Assembly: GCA_030692045.1 (NCBI GenBank)
Contig: JAUYCX010000037.1
Span: 1 to 64,000 of the forward strand
Length of the DNA stretch: 64,000 bases
Reading direction: 5' to 3'
Source: Candidatus Omnitrophota bacterium
GTDB taxonomy: Bacteria > Omnitrophota > Gorgyraeia > JAUYCX01
Shown here: positions 1 through 8,786 of the stretch, in pieces
How the letters are laid out: every line of letters starts with the position of its first letter
Position numbering within the stretch: position 1 is the first letter of the stretch
The notes under the pieces: generated by a model
What the model was told of the DNA's origin: nothing
Seen by the model: only the letters and a program-made list of their open reading frames with translations
Databases searched by the model: none
Program-made: the position numbers and the translations under genes

Positions 1-1
1 A

Positions 2-1792
2 CAAGAAGGCCGGCTCTTCAAGCCAATGGCGGCAACCCAAATGTTTACAATCTTTTTGGCCGCTATACTCTCAATTACCTTGGTTCCCGCATTAGTAATG
101 ATATTCTTACGTAATACCAAGCCGCGCTCCTTAGAGGACCATTTTGCCACCCGTTTCTTAAGCAAGTGGCACAGAAGGATACTTGTTTGGGTATTCATAC
201 ACCGCAAACTCACTCTGGGATTGCTGCTTTTAGCTTTGATTTTGACTATACCTATGTTTTTAAAATTAGGTTCGGAGTTTATGCCGCCCTTATATGAAGG
301 CAGCATCCTTTATATGCCTACCACTCTCCCCGGTATTTCGGTAACCGAAACTCAAAGAATCCTACAAGTACAAGATAAGATTTTAAAGAGTTTCCCGGAA
401 GTAGAAAGGGTTTTTGGTAAAGCAGGAAGAGCCGAAACTTCTACTGACCCAGCGCCTTTTTCTATGATGGAGACTACCGTAATTCTTAAGCCCCGAAGCG
501 AATGGAGAAAAGTGCCTGCTTTTGGAAAGTTTTTACCTTCTATTAAAAGGCCTATTACTTTTGATGAGCTGACCACCGAAATGGACAAGAAGATGCAATT
601 CCCGGGCGTAAGCAATGCCTGGACAATGCCGATTAAAGCCAGAATTGATATGTTAACCACAGGTGTGCGAACACCCGTAGGGATTAAAATCTTTGGTTCG
701 GACCTAAAAGAGATAGAGAAGATAGGCGAACATTTAGAGATGGTTTTAAAACAAGTTCCTGGCACACGCAGTATCTTTGCTGAAAGAACGGCTGGTGGAT
801 ATTTTGTGGATTTTGATTTAAAACGCGAACAGCTTGCGCGTTATGGTTTAAGCGTGGAAGAGGCCCAGATGGTGATTATGTCCGCAATTGGAGGCGAGAA
901 CATAAGCACTACAGTCGAGGGAAGGGAGCGTTACCCTATAAATTTACGCTATGCCAGAGAACTAAGGGATGATATTGAAAAACTAAAACGGGTATTAGTG
1001 CCAACTAAGTCGGGAGCCCAAATACCATTAGAGCAGATTGCAGATATAAAACTCGTTATGGGCCCGGCAATGATTAGAAATGAAAATGGCATGCTCTCAG
1101 GTTATGTCTATGTGGATGTGGCAGATAGAGACATCGGCGGCTATGTAAGTGATGCCAAAAAGGCAGTGCGTCAAAATGTGAAATTGCCAGCTGGCTACTC
1201 AATTACCTGGAGTGGCCAATATGAGTATATGGAGCGGGTGAAAAAACGCTTAAGTATATTTATTCCTATGTCGCTCGTCATTATCTTTCTGCTCTATTAC
1301 TTTAATTTTAAGTCTGTTGGTTCAACCCTGCTTATATTATTAGCTATGCCTTTTACGGCTATGGGCGCAATCTGGAGTGTTTTTTTCTTGAGGTTTAATA
1401 TGTCCATTGCTATTTGGGCTGGTCTCATGGAGGCTGTGGGAATAGGCGCGGCAGCTTGCGCTTTAATTACTACTTTTATAAATGAGGCCTATGAAAGAAG
1501 AAAAGGAGAAGGAGGGATAACATCCCTGGAAGATCTTTATGCTGTTGTTTCTGAAGGCGCAACTCGTGCCCTTCGCCCGATAATGATGACCTGTTCCGCG
1601 GATATTTTTGGCCTTATGCCGGCGATGTGGGCAACGGGAATAGGTGCTGAGTTTTTAAAACGTTATGCCGCCCCGATTATCTTTGGGCTTTTTAGCGCCG
1701 TGATTATGGGGTTAGTTGTCTTACCTGCATTCTATGTAATATGGAAAGGAGATTTTACCCGGTTATCATCTTCAACAAAGATTGGAACTTAA
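2..1792 (+). CDS. CusA-like heavy-metal efflux RND pump, C-terminal part
   Basis: Inner-membrane RND transporter of the CusA/CzcA heavy-metal efflux family, which drives proton-coupled metal export through a periplasmic adaptor and outer-membrane channel. The frame is already open at the window edge (QEGRLFKPMAATQMF, a typical CusA segment), so the true start lies upstream and the ATG at 26 is internal. About 597 residues are visible of a usual ~1,040. The second periplasmic porter region (GSEFMPPLYEGSILYMP, about residues 80-395) is followed by the last block of membrane helices. It heads a metal-handling run and is followed 16 bp later by a cation ATPase. Metal specificity (Cu/Ag or Zn/Co/Cd) cannot be decided from this part. 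Confidence 0.93.
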   Translation, partial: QEGRLFKPMAATQMFTIFLAAILSITLVPALVMIFLRNTKPRSLEDHFATRFLSKWHRRILVWVFIHRKLTLGLLLLALILTIPMFLKLGSEFMPPLYEGSILYMPTTLPGISVTETQRILQVQDKILKSFPEVERVFGKAGRAETSTDPAPFSMMETTVILKPRSEWRKVPAFGKFLPSIKRPITFDELTTEMDKKMQFPGVSNAWTMPIKARIDMLTTGVRTPVGIKIFGSDLKEIEKIGEHLEMVLKQVPGTRSIFAERTAGGYFVDFDLKREQLARYGLSVEEAQMVIMSAIGGENISTTVEGRERYPINLRYARELRDDIEKLKRVLVPTKSGAQIPLEQIADIKLVMGPAMIRNENGMLSGYVYVDVADRDIGGYVSDAKKAVRQNVKLPAGYSITWSGQYEYMERVKKRLSIFIPMSLVIIFLLYYFNFKSVGSTLLILLAMPFTAMGAIWSVFFLRFNMSIAIWAGLMEAVGIGAAACALITTFINEAYERRKGEGGITSLEDLYAVVSEGATRALRPIMMTCSADIFGLMPAMWATGIGAEFLKRYAAPIIFGLFSAVIMGLVVLPAFYVIWKGDFTRLSSSTKIGT

Positions 1793-1808
1793 AGAAAGGG
1801 AATAATTC

Positions 1809-4520
1809 ATGAAGCAATGGTGGCATTCGGATGTTCGGGAAATAGTCGGTTTGCTTTCAACAGACTTAAATAAGGGGCTTACTCAAGCCGAAGCTAAATC
1901 CAGATTAGATAAATTTGGCCCTAATCAGTTAAAGGAGAAAAAAGGCCACTCTGCTTTAAGTATTTTTTGGGAACAGTTTCAAGATTTTATTGTTTGGATT
2001 TTAATCGGCGCAGCGCTCGTATCGGGATTTTTGAAAGAATGGGTAGATGCCTTAGCTATAGTTGCTATAGTTATTTTAAATGCTATCTTGGGTTTTATTC
2101 AGGAATATCGCGCAGAAAAGTCCTTAGCTGCCTTAAAAAAATTATCCGCTCCAAATTCTAAAGTAATCCGAGATGGCCAGCATAATGTTATCCTTTCAAA
2201 TGAATTAGTCCCCGGCGACTTAATTGAATTAGAAGCAGGAGATAATATTCCCGCCGATGCTCGTCTTATCTGGCTTACCTCTAATTTTGGTGTTCTGGAG
2301 GCAAGCTTAACCGGAGAATCCACCCCAGTTTTAAAAACAACCCTTAGTTTAGAAGAAAAAGATATACCTTTGGCTGATAGGGCTAACATGCTCTATATGG
2401 GTACTTCAGTTGCTTCTGGCAAAGCCAGGGCATTGGTAGCTGAAACAGGAATGCAAACAGAATTAGGTAAGATTGCCGGGATGATTCAGGGGATCGAACG
2501 GGAATCAACACCTTTACAGAAAAAATTAGAACAATTTGGCAAATGGATTGTCTATTTGTGTTTTGTTTTGGTAGGTATTGTCTTCTTACTGGGCGTATTA
2601 CGGGGCGGAAAACTTTTAGATATGTTTTTGACTGCGGTCAGTTTAGCAGTCGCAGCTATACCTGAGGGGCTTCCAGCAGTAGTAACTATTGCCTTGGCTT
2701 TAGGTGTCCAGCGAATGGTGAAGCGCCATGCCCTGATTAGAAAGCTTCCCTCGGTAGAAACTTTGGGGTGTGCTACAGTTATTTGTTCGGATAAGACCGG
2801 GACTTTAACCAAAAACGAGATGACGGTTCAGGCAGTTTTTGCAGGCGACACACTTTTTAAAGTAACAGGTATTGGCTACGAACCAAAGGGAGAATTTGTT
2901 TATAATGGTAAGGTAATTAATCCTAATGATTATCAAGAGTTAAACAGAACCTTAACCTTAGGCGTTTTGTGCAATGGAGCCCAGCTGATTAAGGATAACA
3001 ACAGTTATAAAATTGTGGGAGACCCTACCGAAGGCGCTCTTTTAACTGTTGCAGTCAAGGCTAATATCTGTAAGGAGGAAAAGGAAAAAGAGTTTTCCTT
3101 TGTGGATGAAATACCTTTTGATTCTGAGCGTAAAAAGATGACTATCGTGCGCCGGTATAAGGATAAATTTATTGCTTTTGTTAAAGGTGCGCCTGATCTG
3201 CTTTTAGATGATTGTATGAATATTGAAGAAAAAGGTATAAGCCGGGAATTAACCAGGCAAGACAGGGAAAATATCCTTAAGGTAAATGGTGAATTAGCTG
3301 ATCAGGCGATGCGGGTATTGGCAGTGGCATATAGGGTTTTAGATGTAAAGCCGGATAAATACGAAGCACGCTTGATTGAAAGAGAGCTTACTTTTGCTGG
3401 TTTGATCGCTATGATTGACCCTCCGAGAGAAGAAGTTAAGAAGGCGATGGGAGAATGCGAAACCGCAGGGATTAAAACCGTGATGATTACCGGCGACCAT
3501 AAAAATACTGCTGTGGCTATCGCTAAAGAGTTGGGATTCTTCAAACAGGATTCTATAGCTTTAACTGGCGAAGAGCTAGATAGGTTAAGCGAAGAGGATT
3601 TTAAAAAAGAGGTAGAAAATATTCTTGTCTATGCCCGGGTTTCGCCAGAACATAAACTAAGGATTGTGCGTGCTTGGAAGGCGCGTAATGAGGTAGTGGC
3701 AATGACCGGTGATGGTGTCAACGATGCGCCTGCAGTCAAAGAGGCAGATATAGGCGTGGCTATGGGCATCACCGGCACTGATGTTACTAAAGAAGTCTCG
3801 GATATGGTCATTACCGATGATAATTTTGCCTCCATTGTTGCTGCTGTGGAAGAAGGCAGAGGCATATACGATAATATCAAGAAATTTATTCATTATCTCT
3901 TATCCTGCAATGCAGGAGAAATCTTAGTTATGTTTGTCTCTTCGCTTATAGGCTTACCCGTTCCCTTATTACCTATACATATCTTATGGGTAAACCTTGT
4001 CACCGATGGCTTACCTGCCTTGGCATTAGGGGTAGATCCGGTTGCCCCCAAGATAATGAAGCGTCGCCCCAGGCCCACTAATGAAGGTGTAATAACTAAA
4101 GAGAAGGCAATCCTGATGTTAGGACAAGGCGCATTTATCGCTATCTGCAGCCTTTTGGCTTTTAGTTTTGTCCTCTTTGTGGAAAGGGAAGGAATCGGGC
4201 GCGCAAGGACCGCTGCCTTTATTGTTCTTGCCTGCAGTCAATTATTCCATTCTTTTAACTGCCGGAGCATGACCGAGTCTTTATTTAAAATCGGAGTGTT
4301 TACTAATAAAAAACTGATTCTGGCTACAGGCGTGTCATTCTTATTGCAGATGGCAGTAGTCTATGTGCCATTTTTACAGAAGGTATTTAAGACTGAGCCT
4401 TTGGGTGTTTTTGACTGGTTTTTAGTAGTTACGATTTCTTCTTTTCCTCTTTGGGCAATGGAGATTACAAAGGCAATAAATAAGAAAGGGGGATTTATCC
4501 GGGATGGACACATTTCATAA
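1809..4520 (+). CDS. P2A-type cation-transporting ATPase (Ca2+ type)
   Basis: P-type ATPase of 903 residues, full length for the SERCA/PMCA-like P2A group. Visible motifs in order: N-terminal cation ATPase domain, LTGEST actuator loop, AIPEGLPAVV in helix M4, CSDKTGTLTKN with the phosphorylated Asp, a KGAPD nucleotide-binding segment, MITGDH, and GDGVNDAPAVKEADIGVAMG. M6 contains NLVTDGLPALALG, whose Asn and Asp are Ca2+ ligands in this group. A GMXCXXC metal-binding domain and the CPC motif of heavy-metal (P1B) pumps are both absent, so Ca2+ or Mn2+ is likelier than copper despite the neighbours. It overlaps the next gene by 17 bp. Confidence 0.93.
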   Translation: MKQWWHSDVREIVGLLSTDLNKGLTQAEAKSRLDKFGPNQLKEKKGHSALSIFWEQFQDFIVWILIGAALVSGFLKEWVDALAIVAIVILNAILGFIQEYRAEKSLAALKKLSAPNSKVIRDGQHNVILSNELVPGDLIELEAGDNIPADARLIWLTSNFGVLEASLTGESTPVLKTTLSLEEKDIPLADRANMLYMGTSVASGKARALVAETGMQTELGKIAGMIQGIERESTPLQKKLEQFGKWIVYLCFVLVGIVFLLGVLRGGKLLDMFLTAVSLAVAAIPEGLPAVVTIALALGVQRMVKRHALIRKLPSVETLGCATVICSDKTGTLTKNEMTVQAVFAGDTLFKVTGIGYEPKGEFVYNGKVINPNDYQELNRTLTLGVLCNGAQLIKDNNSYKIVGDPTEGALLTVAVKANICKEEKEKEFSFVDEIPFDSERKKMTIVRRYKDKFIAFVKGAPDLLLDDCMNIEEKGISRELTRQDRENILKVNGELADQAMRVLAVAYRVLDVKPDKYEARLIERELTFAGLIAMIDPPREEVKKAMGECETAGIKTVMITGDHKNTAVAIAKELGFFKQDSIALTGEELDRLSEEDFKKEVENILVYARVSPEHKLRIVRAWKARNEVVAMTGDGVNDAPAVKEADIGVAMGITGTDVTKEVSDMVITDDNFASIVAAVEEGRGIYDNIKKFIHYLLSCNAGEILVMFVSSLIGLPVPLLPIHILWVNLVTDGLPALALGVDPVAPKIMKRRPRPTNEGVITKEKAILMLGQGAFIAICSLLAFSFVLFVEREGIGRARTAAFIVLACSQLFHSFNCRSMTESLFKIGVFTNKKLILATGVSFLLQMAVVYVPFLQKVFKTEPLGVFDWFLVVTISSFPLWAMEITKAINKKGGFIRDGHIS

Positions 4521-4830
4521 CTTCATAAACGCTGTCAGTTTCTCGCTGAATATTATCGGAGCCTTAATTACCATCTGGGGAATAATTATTTCGCTATTTG
4601 AATTTATAAGAAAAGAGATAGCAAAAAAAGAAGATTGTTTGAAATGTAACGAGATTATCCGCATCAAATTAGGAAGTTACTTAGTTTTAGCTTTAGAGTT
4701 TTTTATCGCCGGAGATATTATCAAGACGATTATCACACCTTCATGGGAGGGCTTAGGAATTTTGGGCGCGATAGTGGTAATTAGAACCATATTGAGTTAT
4801 TTTTTAACCAAAGATTTAAAGAAAATCTAG
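4504..4830 (+). CDS. DUF1622 family small membrane protein
   Basis: A 108-residue integral membrane protein resembling the DUF1622 family, whose function is unknown. It has a hydrophobic helix at about 13-35, a charged stretch (FIRKEIAKKEDCLKCNEIIRIKLG) and two more helices. The pattern E-x-x-R near the charged loop and LALEFFIAGDIIKTII are typical of the family. Its start lies inside the 3' end of the ATPase gene, indicating co-transcription and probable translational coupling. A GGGGG-type Shine-Dalgarno site precedes the ATG. Confidence 0.8.
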   Translation: MDTFHNFINAVSFSLNIIGALITIWGIIISLFEFIRKEIAKKEDCLKCNEIIRIKLGSYLVLALEFFIAGDIIKTIITPSWEGLGILGAIVVIRTILSYFLTKDLKKI

Positions 4831-4844
4831 AAGGGAGGTCAAAA

Positions 4845-4925
4845 ATGGCAAACAATTCAGTTCGTTGGATGATTAGACCAATAGCCCACTGTAAGGAGGG
4901 CTGTAGTCAAGTGTCCTGGGCATGA
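4845..4925 (+). CDS. possible 26-residue peptide
   Basis: Very short ORF (MANNSVRWMIRPIAHCKEGC, then six more residues) with a well-placed GGGAGG Shine-Dalgarno site 6-7 bases before the ATG and a TGA stop. It lies 14 bp after the DUF1622 gene and has two Cys in a C-K-E-G-C arrangement. I do not recognise it. The strong ribosome site is the only evidence that it is translated; it could equally be a decayed gene start or an upstream ORF for the YHS gene. Confidence 0.35.
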   Translation: MANNSVRWMIRPIAHCKEGCSQVSWA

Positions 4926-4988
4926 CGTTAAACTACCCATCTTTTCACATACGCAGTTAATAATTTGTAACTTAGAAGGGAGATAGCA

Positions 4989-5444
4989 ATGTTTAGGAAA
5001 ATATTGTTTGGCGTGTTGGCTTGTTTATTTATTTTAGGGGCAAGCAAGGCATCTTTTGCTATGCCCTGTGGCAGTAGACATAGTGAACATGGAGACAAGA
5101 TGCAGTTGGCTCAAGCAGACATGGGTAATATGCAGATGAACAAGGAATCCGCTGTTTCTGCTACTACCGCCACAGAATCCGATAAGAAGGCAGAAGAGGT
5201 AGGCAATAAAATCTGCCCAGTAATGGGGACGAAGATAAAGAAGGGAGAAGAAGTTAAATACGAATACCAAGGTAAAATCTATAACTTCTGTTGCCCGATG
5301 TGCGTAGATGAATTTAAGAAGGATCCAGATAAATACATCAAGAAAATAGAGGAAGAGAAGCAGAAAGAGGCTGCGGCAACTACTTCCGAGAAGGTCGAGA
5401 CCGAAACAGAAACTGCTGAACATCACCACGAGCACGGTAAATAA
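4989..5444 (+). CDS. secreted YHS-domain protein
   Basis: A 151-residue exported protein. Residues 1-24 form a signal peptide ending around ASFA/MP. A linker with Met and His (MGNMQMN) follows, then a YHS domain at about 74-117 with CPVMGTKI and NFCCPMCVDEFKKDPDKYI, and a His-rich tail (EHHHEHGK). YHS domains are small Cys-containing modules common beside copper and mercury transporters and probably bind a metal. GGGAG precedes the ATG. Together with the RND pump and permeases this suggests a periplasmic metal-binding role. The ligand is unknown. Confidence 0.85.
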   Translation: MFRKILFGVLACLFILGASKASFAMPCGSRHSEHGDKMQLAQADMGNMQMNKESAVSATTATESDKKAEEVGNKICPVMGTKIKKGEEVKYEYQGKIYNFCCPMCVDEFKKDPDKYIKKIEEEKQKEAAATTSEKVETETETAEHHHEHGK

Positions 5445-5450
5445 GGTTTT

Positions 5451-5499
5451 TTTGCGCCCTTTAAGCGGCATAATTAATAGATGGCTTAAAGGGCGCAAA
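5451..5499. terminator. long perfect inverted repeat, possible terminator
   Basis: A perfect 16-bp inverted repeat (TTTGCGCCCTTTAAGC at 5451-5466 and its complement at 5484-5499) with a 17-base loop, between the YHS gene and the lipoprotein gene. It would form a strong hairpin in RNA. Only a short T run follows the stem, so it may be a pause or processing site rather than a strict Rho-independent terminator. Confidence 0.5.
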
Positions 5500-5519
5500 T
5501 TTCTAAAAGGAGATGAAAA

Positions 5520-5642
5520 GTGAAAAGGTTGTTTTTATTTATAGTTTTTTTAATAGCCCTTACAGTTTATGGTTGCGCTACGGAAAGTGGCAATAGCGGC
5601 GGATATGAAAGGCCATCCGGTCATTCCGGCCACGCCCATTAA
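5520..5642 (+). CDS. small lipoprotein
   Basis: A 40-residue ORF starting with GTG after a good AAAGGAG site. The product has a Lys/Arg start, a hydrophobic stretch (LFLFIVFLIALTVYGC) ending in a lipobox-like VYGC with the lipidated Cys at residue 19, then a Gly/Ser/His-rich tail (GYERPSGHSGHAH). The mature part would be only 22 residues, anchored to a membrane. The His pairs recall the tail of the upstream YHS protein and may bind metal; that is inference. Too short for ordinary gene callers. Confidence 0.7.
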   Translation: MKRLFLFIVFLIALTVYGCATESGNSGGYERPSGHSGHAH

Positions 5643-5689
5643 TTATAATATTTTAAAGAGGTATAATAAATCTCGAGGGGCGACAAATC

Positions 5690-6886
5690 ATGTTAAAACA
5701 TACTATAAAGATAAAGCTCATTGCGGTAGTTATAGTAATACTGAGTTTAGTTATTCTAAGGGGTAATAAAAAAGTATTTGGTAATGATGCCCAGATTGCA
5801 AAGGCTCCCCAAATGACTATTACTCCAGAGGCCTGGGATTTTGGGAAAGTAACCGAACTTAAGACACAGACACATAATTTTGAAGTTAAAAATATGGGTA
5901 ATGAGGTATTGAGTATAAAGAATGTAAGTACTACCTGTAACTGCACTAAGGCTGAGATATCCAAGAATAAATTAGAGCCAGGAGAAACGGCAGAGCTCAA
6001 GGTTTCTTTTGAACCAGACCTTACCAATGCAAAAGGTAAAATAAAGCGAAACATTTATATTGAATCCAATGATCCACAGCAAGCTACCAAAATCATCTCT
6101 ATTTTATTAGAATTGGATACCAACTTAAAACCCCGCAGCCCGGTAGCTAAATCAATGTCACCTTATAATCTCTTGGCAGCTACCCAGCCACCCAAATTAT
6201 CTTCAAAGAAGCTATATGAGCGCATTCAAAAGGGAGAAAAGGTAGTTATTTTAGATGTAAGGGAGGAAAATGAATATATCGGTAAGCATATACCGGATGC
6301 GATTTGGTTTCCCAAAAGCAAATTTGATAGACAAGACCTCGAAGTGCTTAAGAAATTGGAAAAAATTGATAGAAATACCATAGTAGTTACTTATTGCGGA
6401 GCTGGACACAGAAGTAACTATGTGGCAAAGAAGCTAATAGATATGGGTTACAATGCCTATAATTTAGATGGCATATCTTTTTGGGAAAAAGAAAACCTTC
6501 CCCTGGTGAGAGGTCCTAAAATGCCTCCCACCCAAGAGCCATCAATTATTCTTCTGGAAGAGGCGTATCAGAATTACTATTTGTTATTTAAAGATGTGGT
6601 TTGGGTTGATGTGCGAGAGAATGAAGATTACCAACGTGGCCATGTAAAAGGGGCATTAGGTATTCCGCTTCCAGAAATCGAGTCAAGACTCAAGGAAATT
6701 CCGCAGGACAAAGAGATTGTGTTTTACTGTGAGGGCACATGGGATGGCGGTAGCTGTGAGGCAAGTAGAAGCGCAGGAAGAATCTTAATTAAGAATGGTT
6801 ATAAACAAGGAAACATCAAGGTTTTTGAAGATGGTTATGGCGCGTGGGAGAATGCTGGCTATCCGGCAGAAAAAGAAAGGAGTTAG
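5690..6886 (+). CDS. DUF1573 protein with two rhodanese domains
   Basis: A 398-residue exported or membrane-anchored protein. After an N-terminal hydrophobic segment (about 8-27), residues 35-140 form a DUF1573 Ig-like domain (WDFGKV, TTCNCTKAEI). Two rhodanese domains follow: about 165-270, with VVILDVREENEY and the active-site loop TYCGAGHRS, and about 290-395, with VWVDVRENEDY and FYCEGTWDGG. Both keep the catalytic Cys, so both could carry a persulfide. Rhodaneses move sulfane sulfur. The next gene has another DUF1573 domain, pointing to an envelope sulfur or thiol function. Confidence 0.88.
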   Translation: MLKHTIKIKLIAVVIVILSLVILRGNKKVFGNDAQIAKAPQMTITPEAWDFGKVTELKTQTHNFEVKNMGNEVLSIKNVSTTCNCTKAEISKNKLEPGETAELKVSFEPDLTNAKGKIKRNIYIESNDPQQATKIISILLELDTNLKPRSPVAKSMSPYNLLAATQPPKLSSKKLYERIQKGEKVVILDVREENEYIGKHIPDAIWFPKSKFDRQDLEVLKKLEKIDRNTIVVTYCGAGHRSNYVAKKLIDMGYNAYNLDGISFWEKENLPLVRGPKMPPTQEPSIILLEEAYQNYYLLFKDVVWVDVRENEDYQRGHVKGALGIPLPEIESRLKEIPQDKEIVFYCEGTWDGGSCEASRSAGRILIKNGYKQGNIKVFEDGYGAWENAGYPAEKERS

Positions 6887-6887
6887 G

Positions 6888-7601
6888 ATGAAAATCAGAC
6901 ATAAAATATCGTCGGTTATTTTATTTGCGCTTTGTTTATTATTATCTTTTCAAATCGTCTTTGCCCAAGATATCTCTGCTTTGAAAGCTGATATTTATCC
7001 TAAAATCGGTTGTATCATTTGCAAAAATATGACTATTGATAAATGCAACTGTCCTCAATCCAGAGAGATGAAGGCATATATTGAAGCGCTTTTAGAAACC
7101 GGTGTGCCGCGGGAAGAGATTTTTTATAAGGTGGCTAAGAAGTTCTCATTGAAAGCAATAATGGATAGACAAATACAAGCTGGCATAGAAAAAAGATTAA
7201 TCAAAGAAGCCGGGGATAAGCGGCCGCAAATTTTTGTGGAGCCGTCAACTATTAACTTCGGAGAGGTCAGCAAAAAGCAAGGTGTAATTAGGGCGGCATT
7301 TAATCTGTCTAATAAAGGAAAAGCAGATTTGATTATTACCAATATCAAGACCTCTTGCGGATGTGTGGCTGTTTCTTTGCAGGTAGGTAAAGATAAAAGT
7401 CCGGTTTTTGGAACTGGCGGTGCTCCGACGGGCTGGCAAATGGTTATAAAACCAAAAACAGTCGGGCAAATAGAATTGGTTATAGATTTACTTCATCCCA
7501 CTGTTCATAAGGGGCATTTGCTTCGTGAATTTAGTATTTTTAGTAACGACCCAATTCATCCTGAAACTACAGTAATTGTCGAGGCTGAGGTGGGCGAATA
7601 A
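6888..7601 (+). CDS. CcmH-like and DUF1573 domain protein
   Basis: A 237-residue exported protein. I chose the ATG at 6888 because a signal peptide (FALCLLLSFQIVFAQ) begins there; a longer frame from 6795 would bury it. Residues 35-95 look like the CcmH/NrfF thiol domain (GCIICKNMTIDKCNCPQSRE, then a helical part), with extra Cys beyond the usual CxxC. A DUF1573 domain (INFGEV, TSCGCVAV) occupies about 112-235. CcmH proteins handle apocytochrome c thiols; no cytochrome maturation genes are visible nearby. It starts 1 bp after the rhodanese gene stop, so the two are co-expressed. Confidence 0.8.
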   Translation: MKIRHKISSVILFALCLLLSFQIVFAQDISALKADIYPKIGCIICKNMTIDKCNCPQSREMKAYIEALLETGVPREEIFYKVAKKFSLKAIMDRQIQAGIEKRLIKEAGDKRPQIFVEPSTINFGEVSKKQGVIRAAFNLSNKGKADLIITNIKTSCGCVAVSLQVGKDKSPVFGTGGAPTGWQMVIKPKTVGQIELVIDLLHPTVHKGHLLREFSIFSNDPIHPETTVIVEAEVGE

Positions 7602-7612
7602 AGGGAAGATTT

Positions 7613-8776
7613 ATGGCAAGAGACCCAATTTGCGCAATGGAAATAACTGAGGATAAGGCCATAAAATTAAAAAAGGGCACAGAGGCCTATTTTTTTTGCA
7701 GCCAGCATTGTAAAGATAAATTTGTTAAGCAATTTGGGATAGTTGAAGAAACGGCTTGCCAAGTCTCTGTAAGAGGCGGGATTTTTAGAAATAAACTATT
7801 CATAATAAGCGCTTCAACTTTTGTGATAGTTGCGGCTTCGTTTTTTATCCCCTTCTTGGAACCCTTTCGCAAAATATTTTTAGGTTACCTAAAGACAATC
7901 TGGTGGGCAGTTGGGTTAGGTTTATTTTTAGGCGGGCTAATTGACTATTATATCCCACAAGAATATATCTCTAAGATTCTTTCCCGCAAGAAGCCTTCGA
8001 CGATATTTAATGCGGTAGTCATAGGTTTTTTAATGAGTGCCTGCAGCCACGGAATACTTGCGCTCTCAATTCAATTGCATAAAAAGGGCGCTTCAAATCC
8101 CGCAGTTGTGAGCTTTTTACTGGCAAGCCCCTGGGCAAATTTTACGATAACGATAATGCTTATTAGTTTATTTGGTTTAAAAGGATTGTTTATAATTCTT
8201 TCCGCAATATTTATCGCAATAAATACTGGTTTTATATTTATGTTCTTGGAAAATAGAGGTCTGGTTGAGAAAAATAAAAATACAATAGATGTTCCTGAGC
8301 AATTTTCTATTTTAAAGGATTTTAAACTTCGAGCCAGAAATTATAAATTCAAATTAAAAACTTTGATTTCTGATTTCAAAGGAATTCTTAAAGGCGCTTT
8401 GTCATTATCTAATATGGTTTTATGGTGGATTATTTTAGGCATAATTATTGCAAGCTTTGCCGGCGCATATATTCCGACACACATTTTTCATAAATTTATG
8501 GGTCCCACAATTTTAGGTTTGATGGTTACTTTGCTTTTTGCAACAATTATTGAGATTTGTTCTGAAGGGTCTTCTCCCTTGGCCTTTGAGATATTTAGAC
8601 AGACCGGGGCTTTGGGAAATAGTTTTGTATTTTTAATGGCAGGCGTTGTAACAGATTATACAGAAATCGGACTTTTATGGAGTAATGTTGGCAGGCGCGT
8701 TGCTCTTTGGCTTGTGCTTGTAACTGTGCCGCAGGTAATCGTCATTGGATACTTAGTAAATCTTTTTATTAAATAG
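7613..8776 (+). CDS. YHS-like domain fused to DUF318-type permease
   Basis: A 387-residue membrane protein. The first ~45 residues are a YHS/TRASH-like Cys module (DPICAMEI, YFFCSQHCKDKF). The rest is a permease of the DUF318/ArsP type with about 8-10 helices in two half-repeats; SACSHGILALSIQLHKKGAS is typical of this group, whose members export arsenicals or metals. The metal-binding domain is probably cytosolic and could hand cargo to the channel. It ends 10 bp before the RnfD-like gene. Confidence 0.83.
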   Translation: MARDPICAMEITEDKAIKLKKGTEAYFFCSQHCKDKFVKQFGIVEETACQVSVRGGIFRNKLFIISASTFVIVAASFFIPFLEPFRKIFLGYLKTIWWAVGLGLFLGGLIDYYIPQEYISKILSRKKPSTIFNAVVIGFLMSACSHGILALSIQLHKKGASNPAVVSFLLASPWANFTITIMLISLFGLKGLFIILSAIFIAINTGFIFMFLENRGLVEKNKNTIDVPEQFSILKDFKLRARNYKFKLKTLISDFKGILKGALSLSNMVLWWIILGIIIASFAGAYIPTHIFHKFMGPTILGLMVTLLFATIIEICSEGSSPLAFEIFRQTGALGNSFVFLMAGVVTDYTEIGLLWSNVGRRVALWLVLVTVPQVIVIGYLVNLFIK

Positions 8777-8786
8777 GTAGGCTACA

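Noticed and set aside
1809-4520. Copper-exporting P1B ATPase
   Set aside because: The neighbours suggest copper, but the CPC motif and N-terminal metal-binding domains are missing and Ca2+-type M4 and M6 motifs are present.
5034-5498. 154-residue minus-strand open frame opposite the YHS gene
   Set aside because: The plus-strand YHS protein has a signal peptide and domain; the reverse frame runs through the palindrome and has no recognisable features.
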